From Raineyella sp. LH-20 (GTDB taxonomy: Bacteria; Actinomycetota; Actinomycetes; Propionibacteriales; Propionibacteriaceae): 64,000 bases of DNA. Numbering within the stretch: position 1 is the stretch's first letter; each line of letters begins with the position of its first letter. The stretch spans positions 1,116,001 to 1,180,000 of the forward strand of contig NZ_CP137003.1 in assembly GCF_033110965.1 (NCBI RefSeq), given 5' to 3'. Both the position numbers and the translations under genes were made by a program. Under the pieces are notes generated by a model, which was not told the origin of the DNA, did no database searches, and saw only the letters and a list, made by a program, of their open reading frames with translations. Positions 16,604 to 22,699 of the stretch are shown one piece after another.

Positions 16604-16889
16604 CTCCAGAGTACTCCGTAGTCACCTTTTGGCTACCACCGTGCCGGTGTGGCGATCGCCACATCTTAGGTAAGGCTCATCAACTCGGCCCGGGAGGCCA
16701 TGAAACCGGCCAACACTAGGGGTGTTGCGGACAACACCGGGGACAACACCGGATCGCGACGATGGGTGCCGTGTTCCGTTGTTCGATACGCCGCGCCCCG
16801 TGTTCCCGATGTGTTCATCCACAGCGGCCTGCTGTTGACACCACGACTCCTAGCCTCAGGGGCAACACCCGAGCCGACGACGCCTTGGA
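16604..16889. other. Intergenic region between the hydantoin island and the Tad operon
   Basis: 286 bases without a gene. It holds a perfect 16-bp palindrome TGTGGCGATCGCCACA (16648-16663), a DtxR/IdeR-like sequence TTAGGTAAGGCTCATCAAC (16665-16683), and a set of alternating CAACAC/GTGTTG elements (16711-16750). The perfect hairpin among these is GGTGTTG-CGGA-CAACACC (16721-16738). TAGCCT (16851-16856) could be the -10 box of the pilus operon, but TTGACA (16835-16840) is only 10 bases before it, so no proper promoter is established. Confidence 0.5.
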
Positions 16890-17591
16890 ATGACGATGCT
16901 GCCCCTGAAGACACCCACCCCGTACGCCGCTGCCGCGCCTGCCCCGGTCCCTTCCACCGCCGAGAGTGTGCGTCCGCCGGGCCTCCCCGCCGGACGACCA
17001 CTGCCTGCCGTGCGTCGGCGCCGGCCACGCTGGATCCTCGCCGGCGTGCTCGCCATGGTGATCGGCGCCCTGGGATCGGTGGTGCTCTGGACCCGGGTGG
17101 CTGACACGTCGTCGGTGCTCCGGCTCAACCGGACCGTCTACCGCGGCGAGATCATCCAGGCCCGGGATCTCAGCCCGGTCACCGTCGGCCGACTCAACGG
17201 TCTCGACGTGGTGCCCGCGGACGCGGTCGACACGGTGGTCGGCAAGCCCGCCCGGACCGACATCGCAGCAGGCGGTCTGCTGACCACCGCCTCCGTGGGC
17301 CCGGCGGACCTCCCGGCCGGCACCGCAGTGGTCGGGCTTCGGTTGGACGAGGGCCGAGTGCCACGGATCCCCCTCGAGCCGGGGTCGTCGGTGGTGCTGG
17401 TGGAAGCGGCCTCCGACCAGACCGGCGCCAAAGGTGGGGCCCGGGCGTTCCGTGCGGAGATCCATCGCCCTGTCGAGACCAGCTCCGACCAGGTGGCCGT
17501 GCTGGTCGACGTCGCGGTCGCCCGACGTGATGCCGAAGAGGTCGCGCGGCTGGCCGCAGCGGACCGGATCGTCCTGGTGCGGGGAAGCTGA
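16890..17591 (+). CDS. SAF-domain protein, CpaB/RcpC-like pilus assembly factor
   Basis: First gene of the Tad pilus operon, 233 aa. A Pro/Ala-rich cytosolic stretch is followed by RRRRPRW and one transmembrane helix (ILAGVLAMVIGALGSVVLW, about residues 48-66). The SAF domain follows (TVYRGEIIQARDLSPVTVG, then VVGKPARTDIAAGGLLT). SAF proteins of this class stabilise or guide pilin export through the Tad machine. The stop is one base before the next ATG. No Shine-Dalgarno is obvious ahead of ATG 16890; a second ATG lies two codons on. Confidence 0.75.
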   Translation: MTMLPLKTPTPYAAAAPAPVPSTAESVRPPGLPAGRPLPAVRRRRPRWILAGVLAMVIGALGSVVLWTRVADTSSVLRLNRTVYRGEIIQARDLSPVTVGRLNGLDVVPADAVDTVVGKPARTDIAAGGLLTTASVGPADLPAGTAVVGLRLDEGRVPRIPLEPGSSVVLVEAASDQTGAKGGARAFRAEIHRPVETSSDQVAVLVDVAVARRDAEEVARLAAADRIVLVRGS

Positions 17592-17592
17592 C

Positions 17593-18327
17593 ATGACCGT
17601 ACGTCTTCTGCTCGGATCCGCCGGATCACCGGGAGTCACCACGACCGCGATCGGCCTGGCGCTCCATCTTCCTGCCCCCACCCTGCTGGTCGATGCCGCC
17701 CGGGACGCGGCGCAGGCGCCGCTGGCCGGCTACCTGCGCGGCACCGTCGCCACCGGGACGGGGCTGGAGGAGTTCGCCCGACGTCGGCGCATGGGCGCGC
17801 CGTTCGACCTTGAGACGGCCGGACTGCCGCTGGACGACGCAGGGACTCGACGGTTCCTGCCCGGATTCGGACACCTGGCGGCCGTCGACCTGTTCGAGCC
17901 CAGCTGGCCGGCACTCGCAGATCTGCTGCACCAGACCGCCGACGCCGGCACCGAGGTCGTGGTGGACGGCGGACGGCTCAGCTCCGTACGGCCCGTCGAA
18001 CCGTTGCTGCGCATCGCCGACCAGGTGCTGGTGGTGACCCGCACCAGTCTGCGTCACCTCGCTGCGGCCCGCCCGGTCTGCGACGCGGTGGACGAGATGC
18101 TCCGGAGGTCTCCGCGGGCCACCCACGCCGGTCTCGCCCTCGTCGGGGAGGGGATGCCGTACGACCGCCGGGAGGTGACCGAACAGTTCGGTTGGCCCGT
18201 CGACCTGGTGCTGCCCTACCTTCCTGACCATGCCGCCGTCCTCTCCGACGGGGCGCCCCCACCGCGGCGGTGGGAACGATCCCCGCTGCTGGACGCGTTG
18301 CGATGCTTCGAGCAGGTGCCCGCATGA
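17593..18327 (+). CDS. TadZ/CpaE-like ParA-family protein
   Basis: MinD/ParA-fold protein, 244 aa, expected to place the Tad complex at the membrane or pole. The P-loop region is GSAGSPGVTTTAIGLALHL: the deviant Walker A of this family (KGGxGKT) has lost both lysines, so ATP hydrolysis is doubtful. DLFEPSWPALADLL and VVVDGGRLSS correspond to the switch strands. The C-terminus has no receiver domain. It overlaps the TadA start by four bases (ATGA). Lysine-poor P-loops are known among TadZ proteins, where binding rather than hydrolysis may suffice. Confidence 0.68.
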   Translation: MTVRLLLGSAGSPGVTTTAIGLALHLPAPTLLVDAARDAAQAPLAGYLRGTVATGTGLEEFARRRRMGAPFDLETAGLPLDDAGTRRFLPGFGHLAAVDLFEPSWPALADLLHQTADAGTEVVVDGGRLSSVRPVEPLLRIADQVLVVTRTSLRHLAAARPVCDAVDEMLRRSPRATHAGLALVGEGMPYDRREVTEQFGWPVDLVLPYLPDHAAVLSDGAPPPRRWERSPLLDALRCFEQVPA

Positions 18328-19808
18328 CCGACCACCTCCCGCTGGACCAGGTCCCGTTGTGGGGCCGACGTCCCGTCACCGACGTGGTCGACCGGACGTT
18401 CGAGGGCGACAACCTTCCCCGTCCGAGCCTCGCTTACGAGACTGTCGCAGGGCTCGACACCGCCCCCGACGCCCGTCCGGGCGGTCCGACCACGGTCGAC
18501 TGGGGTGTCGTGGTGACGCTGCGTCGGCAGGCCGCCGCCGAGATCAGCGACCGGGTGCAGCACCACCACGACCAGTACGGTCGGACGATGCCCGAGGCCG
18601 ACCGTCGGCTGATGGGGCGCGCCGTGATCCGTCAGGTGGTCCGGGCCTACGCCGAACAGCTCCAGGCTGCGGGGACCGCCCTGTGGGACCTCGACGACGA
18701 GGAGGCGTACGTCCGCGCGGTGTCCAGCGCGGTCTTCGGCTACGGCCGACTCCAGCCGCTGTTCGAGATCCCGACGGCCGAGAACGTGGAGTTGCATGGC
18801 TGGGACTCCGTCGTCATCCAGTACGGCGACGGCCACCGGGAAGAGCACCCGCCCGTCGCCGACTCCGACGAGGAGCTTGTCGAGGCGATCCGGTTCCTCG
18901 GTGAGCAGGCGCGTCCTAGCCGCCCGTTCGACGACGCTCACCCCAGCATGACGCTGGCTCTCGGTGACCGCTTCCGCCTCCACGCGATCGGCTTCGGCCT
19001 GTCCTTCCGCCCGGCGATCACGATCCGCCAGCACCTGCTCACCGACGTCACACTGCCGGACCTGGTGGCCGGCGGCATGCTGCCGGAGGAGCTGGCCCGG
19101 CATCTGCACGCCGCGGTGATGGCGCGCCGTTCGCTCGTCATCTCGGGTGACCAGGGCGCCGGCAAGACGACCCTGCTGCGGGCGCTGATCGCGGCAATCC
19201 CGGCCAACGAGCGCTTCGGCACGTTGGAGACCGACTACGAACTGCTCACCCACCTGCTGCCGCACCGACGCAACATGGTCGCGCTGCAGGCCCGCGTCGG
19301 CCAGGGGGAGGTGGTCGGCGGGCGCCGAGTCGGCGAGGTGACCGTCGCCGACCTGGTGCCCGAGGCATTGCGGCAGAACCTGTCCAGGATCGTTGTGGGT
19401 GAGGTGCGCGGGGCCGAAGCGGGCGCGATGTTCGAGGCGATGCAGTCCGGCGCCGGGACGATGAGCACGACCCACTCGCATTCCGCAGCCTCGACGATGG
19501 ATCGACTCGCCGGCCGGGTGGCTCAGGGCGGAGTGCTCACCGTCGAGGAGGCCTATCGCCAGATCGCGCACAACATCGACCTTTTCGTGCACCTGCGGCT
19601 GATCGACGACACCTGGCGTGGAGGGACCCGGCGACGTCTGGTCAGTGAGGTACGTCAGGTGACCGGTGCCCTCGAGAACGGGCGGCCGGTGACCCATCTC
19701 CTCTACAACGCCCTGCCGACCGCGCTGACACCGGCGGTCTTCGATCCCGAGCCGTCCCTCGGTGCCGAACTCGAGCGTTACCGCTCGGCCTGGCCAGGTG
19801 TCCGATGA
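18324..19808 (+). CDS. tadA: TadA/CpaF-type secretion ATPase
   Basis: Hexameric ATPase that powers Flp pilus assembly, 494 aa. After an N-terminal domain (RQVVRAYAEQL, FGYGRLQPLFEIPT) the ATPase core shows Walker A SGDQGAGKTTLLRA and Walker B-type LSRIVVGEVRGAEA with the STTHSHSA His box. These are typical of the VirB11/CpaF family. ATG 18324 overlaps the preceding stop; a longer frame from 18270 is out of keeping with the family. TadB follows with another ATGA overlap. Confidence 0.93.
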   Translation: MTDHLPLDQVPLWGRRPVTDVVDRTFEGDNLPRPSLAYETVAGLDTAPDARPGGPTTVDWGVVVTLRRQAAAEISDRVQHHHDQYGRTMPEADRRLMGRAVIRQVVRAYAEQLQAAGTALWDLDDEEAYVRAVSSAVFGYGRLQPLFEIPTAENVELHGWDSVVIQYGDGHREEHPPVADSDEELVEAIRFLGEQARPSRPFDDAHPSMTLALGDRFRLHAIGFGLSFRPAITIRQHLLTDVTLPDLVAGGMLPEELARHLHAAVMARRSLVISGDQGAGKTTLLRALIAAIPANERFGTLETDYELLTHLLPHRRNMVALQARVGQGEVVGGRRVGEVTVADLVPEALRQNLSRIVVGEVRGAEAGAMFEAMQSGAGTMSTTHSHSAASTMDRLAGRVAQGGVLTVEEAYRQIAHNIDLFVHLRLIDDTWRGGTRRRLVSEVRQVTGALENGRPVTHLLYNALPTALTPAVFDPEPSLGAELERYRSAWPGVR

Positions 19809-20704
19809 CGGCCCTGATGGCGTTGTGCGGCGCGCTGCTCGCCGCCGGCCTGTGGCTGGTCGTCGCGGGCCTCATCCCGGGTGACGTGCCCGCGACAGGT
19901 CGACCCGTCACCCGCGCTGCCGGCCGGACGGCGGCGCAGAGCCTGCCCGAGCAGTGGGCGGCGCTCACCCGGCGTCCACCGGGAAGGGCCGGGCGACGTC
20001 GTGACGCCCGCCTGCTGGCCGGAGTCCTGGGCGGCTTGGTGGCGTACGCACTCACCGGGTGGGTCGTCTGGCTGGTGATCGTCCCGTTGACAGTGATCGC
20101 CCTGCCCTACCTCCTCGCCGACCCGCCGGCGCTCACCATCGAGCGGCTCGGTGCGCTGGACCGGTGGGTGCACAGCCTGGTGGCGACCCTGCCGACCGGT
20201 CAGTCGATCGGCGATGCCATCCGGACGTCGCGACGAACCGCCCCGGCCTCGTTGGCCCCGTACCTCGATCGGGTCATCCGCCGCCTCGACCAGCGCTGGA
20301 CCGTCCGCGACGCGCTGCGCGAGATGGCCGATGCGCTGGCTGTCCCGGAGGCGGACGCCGTCCTCGCGGCCCTCGGGCTGGCGGCGCACCGGGGTGGTAC
20401 CGGCGCGACGGCGACACTCGAGGCGCTGTCCGGATCACTCCAGCAGACCTTGGCGGCCCTGCGCGAGATCGAGGCAGAACGCGCGAAGCCGCGCATCGTC
20501 GTCCGTCAGGTCACGGCGATCACCCTCGGCATGCTGGCGATCGCCCTGGTGTTCGGCCGGGACTTCTTCGCCCCGTACGCCACCGGGGTCGGCCAGGTGC
20601 TGCTGCTCGGACTGGTCGCTGCCTACCTCGGTTCGCTGGCGATGTTACGGCGGCTGACCCGGCCACGACCTCGCCAGCGGATCCTTGCGGGAGGTCCGTC
20701 GTGA
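19805..20704 (+). CDS. tadB: TadB-like type II secretion F-family membrane protein
   Basis: Inner-membrane platform protein, 299 aa, of the GspF family. Helices lie at the N-terminus (ALMALCGALLAAGLWLVVAG) and in the pair LLAGVLGGLVAYAL / WLVIVPLTVIALPYLL, with two more near the C-terminus. The cytosolic F domain includes LPTGQSIGDAIRTSRRTAP and GGTGATATLEALSGSLQQTL. The Gly-rich and helical pattern is shared with TadC. It is linked by 4-base overlaps on both sides. Confidence 0.87.
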   Translation: MTALMALCGALLAAGLWLVVAGLIPGDVPATGRPVTRAAGRTAAQSLPEQWAALTRRPPGRAGRRRDARLLAGVLGGLVAYALTGWVVWLVIVPLTVIALPYLLADPPALTIERLGALDRWVHSLVATLPTGQSIGDAIRTSRRTAPASLAPYLDRVIRRLDQRWTVRDALREMADALAVPEADAVLAALGLAAHRGGTGATATLEALSGSLQQTLAALREIEAERAKPRIVVRQVTAITLGMLAIALVFGRDFFAPYATGVGQVLLLGLVAAYLGSLAMLRRLTRPRPRQRILAGGPS

Positions 20705-21630
20705 CCGCCCCCACCTGGATCCTGCTCGTCGCGCTGCTGGGCGCGGTCGTCGGCGTGGGATGCATCTCTCTGCTCCGCGGGATGCGTCCGGCGGTCCCCA
20801 CCTTGAAGGACGGCTTGGCACTGCTCGACACCGCTCCCGTCCCCCCGGCGGAGAAGGACGTGGTCGGGTCGACTCCGGCCGCGCCGAGGGAATCCCTGAC
20901 GGATCGGGTCGGACGATGGTTGGCGACCCATCCGCTCACACCCCTGCCGGCCGCACAGCGTCGGGCCCTCGATGCCCGCGGCGTCGCGGTGAGCGATTTC
21001 ATGTCGGAGAAGGCCGCGTACGCCCTGATCGGCGCGGTGACGCCCGGCGTCGTCGCCGGCTGCGTCGGGTTCCTCGCCGGCTGGACCCCGATGGTGCCGG
21101 TGGGGGTCGCGGTGGCCGGTGCCGTGGTCGGCTGGTTCTTGCCGGACCTCACGCTGCAGCGGCGGGCGCCGGCGATCCGCGAGGACCTGGCGGAAGCGCT
21201 GTTCACCTTCTTCGACCTGGTCACCCTGGAGCGACTGGCCAATCGGTCGGCGACGCAGGCGCTCACCGCTGCGGCGGCGGTGTCCGACGCGCCGTTGTTC
21301 CTGCAGATCCGTGCGGCGCTGGAGCGGGCCCGGCTGGAGCAGCGCCCTCCGTACGCCCATCTTCGCGCGCTCGCCGGCCACTTGGACCTGCCGGAACTGG
21401 CCGACATCGCCGATGTGATGCAACTGGAGGAGTCCGGTGCCTCGCTCACCGGGGCCCTGCGCGCCCGGGTCCGCGAGTTGCGCGACGCCCATCTGAGCGC
21501 GCGGAAGATCGCGGCGGCGAAGGTCTCGGAGCAGATGACCGTCTTCATGGTCGTCCCGTCGATGGTGTTCGCCCTCGCCTTCCTCATACCGCCCCTGCTC
21601 CGCCTGACCGGCGACGGAGGTGTCCCATGA
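20701..21630 (+). CDS. tadC: TadC-like type II secretion F-family membrane protein
   Basis: Second platform protein, 309 aa, with a GTG start that overlaps the tadB stop (GTGA, 20701-20704). The F domain includes LAEALFTFFDLVTLERLANR, LAGHLDLPELADIADVM and ESGASLTGALRARVREL, and the protein ends in the helix MVFALAFLIPPLLRLTG. The long upstream open frame (from 20059) is a shadow of tadB and is not part of this gene. The stop overlaps an ATG at 21627 that opens the frame later used by the TadE-like protein. Confidence 0.87.
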   Translation: MTAPTWILLVALLGAVVGVGCISLLRGMRPAVPTLKDGLALLDTAPVPPAEKDVVGSTPAAPRESLTDRVGRWLATHPLTPLPAAQRRALDARGVAVSDFMSEKAAYALIGAVTPGVVAGCVGFLAGWTPMVPVGVAVAGAVVGWFLPDLTLQRRAPAIREDLAEALFTFFDLVTLERLANRSATQALTAAAAVSDAPLFLQIRAALERARLEQRPPYAHLRALAGHLDLPELADIADVMQLEESGASLTGALRARVRELRDAHLSARKIAAAKVSEQMTVFMVVPSMVFALAFLIPPLLRLTGDGGVP

Positions 21631-21720
21631 TCGACCGCTCCGACCGCTCCGACCGCTCCCGACGACTCGACCTTCCCGACCCATCCGACCTGTCCGCCTT
21701 ATCCGACCTGAGGAGACCCG

Positions 21721-21903
21721 ATGCGGGCCCTGACCACCCTGTTCACCACACTGTTCCTGCTGACCATCGGCCCCCGCGCCCGCGACGAGCGGGGGCTGTC
21801 ACAGAGCACGGAGAACGCCATCCTCCTGGCCGGTGCAGTGGCCGTTGCGACGATCGTGATCACCGCGGTGACCGCCTATGTGCGTGCCCACATGCCGACC
21901 TGA
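21721..21903 (+). CDS. flp: Flp-type pilin
   Basis: Major pilin candidate, 60 aa. After a short leader (MRALTTLFTTLFLLTIG, PRARDERG) comes SQSTENAILLAGAVAVATIVI. This matches the Flp/TadE-like class III prepilin pattern with the G at the cleavage site and the hydrophobic helix behind it. GAGGAG lies about seven bases before ATG 21721. The 90-bp gap before it carries an imperfect triplicated GACCGCTCC repeat. No prepilin peptidase gene is seen in the window. Confidence 0.82.
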   Translation: MRALTTLFTTLFLLTIGPRARDERGLSQSTENAILLAGAVAVATIVITAVTAYVRAHMPT

Positions 21904-22280
21904 TTCCCGCCCGATGGCATGCCGGTGACGAGCGAGGGCTCACCGAGAGTCTGCAGTGGGCGCTGCTGTGGCCGCTGGTGATGCTGCTCGTGCTCGGCAC
22001 TGTGCAACTGGGTGTCTGGTGGCATGCTCGCCTCACTCTCGGCGCCGCGGCCGCCACCGCCGCCGACCTGCTGAGTGTCGAGGGGACGAGTCCCACGTCG
22101 GCAGAAGCAGCAGCCCAGCGTGTGGCGGCCGCCGGCGGCGTCGAGTCCGTCACGGTCAGCGCCAGCCGTGGGCCACGACAGGTCGACGTCGTGGTGCGCG
22201 GCACCGCCCCGCTGGTCATCGATCTGGGCCTGTCCCGACTCGAGGTCAGCGCCGCCGCTCCGCGGGAGGTGGCACGATGA
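21900..22280 (+). CDS. TadE-like pseudopilin with probable CTG start
   Basis: Minor pilin, 126 aa. GDERGLTESLQWALLWPLVMLLVLGTVQLGVW is interrupted nowhere and shows the TadE leader, cleavage-site Gly, conserved Glu and helix. There is no ATG, GTG or TTG in frame near this point. A CTG at 21900 overlaps the flp stop in the form CTGA, exactly the 4-base overlap used at the other junctions of this operon. The nearest normal in-frame start is ATG 21627, which would place the entire flp gene inside this gene in another frame; that is possible but unlikely. The mature domain ends LEVSAAAPREVAR. Confidence 0.72.
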   Translation: MIPARWHAGDERGLTESLQWALLWPLVMLLVLGTVQLGVWWHARLTLGAAAATAADLLSVEGTSPTSAEAAAQRVAAAGGVESVTVSASRGPRQVDVVVRGTAPLVIDLGLSRLEVSAAAPREVAR

Positions 22281-22699
22281 CGACGCGGTCGCGGTCGGAT
22301 CGTGGTGCCGTAGCCCTCGAACTGGTCCTCCTGGTGCCGGTGCTGATGATGCTGGTCGGGTTGGTCGTCGGCAGCGCCCGGATCTGGACCGCCCGGGCGA
22401 CGGTCGACGAGGCCGCCCACCGTGGCGCCAGGACTGCCACCGTGCTCTCCGACGCCCGCAGCGCTGTCGGGGCGGCCGAGGCTGCCGCCCGGGCCAATCT
22501 CGTCGACGTGCCCTGTCGGGAGTCGACGGTGAGCGTCGACGCGTCTGCCCTGCATCGCCCGCCGGGGACGCCGGGAACGGTCGGGGTGACGGTCGGCTGC
22601 ACCGTGACGTTCAGCGATCTGGTGCTGCCGGGCCTGCCGGGCGAGCTGACCCTGCAAGCGAACGCGGCCAGTGCCGTGGACCGATATCGGGGGCGATGA
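22277..22699 (+). CDS. TadE/TadF-like pseudopilin
   Basis: Minor pilin, 140 aa, ATG overlapping the preceding stop (ATGA). RSRSDRGAVALELVLLVP is the class III prepilin leader with Gly and Glu, followed by VLMMLVGLVVGSARIW. The periplasm-type domain has two cysteines (DVPCREST and VTVGCTVTF) that may form a disulphide. The protein ends ANAASAVDRYRGR. The stop again overlaps the next start. Confidence 0.82.
   Translation: MTTRSRSDRGAVALELVLLVPVLMMLVGLVVGSARIWTARATVDEAAHRGARTATVLSDARSAVGAAEAAARANLVDVPCRESTVSVDASALHRPPGTPGTVGVTVGCTVTFSDLVLPGLPGELTLQANAASAVDRYRGR

Noticed and set aside
16835-16856. TTGACA...TAGCCT as the pilus-operon promoter
   Set aside because: The spacer is only 10 bases, too short for a sigma-70 promoter; kept only as a note.
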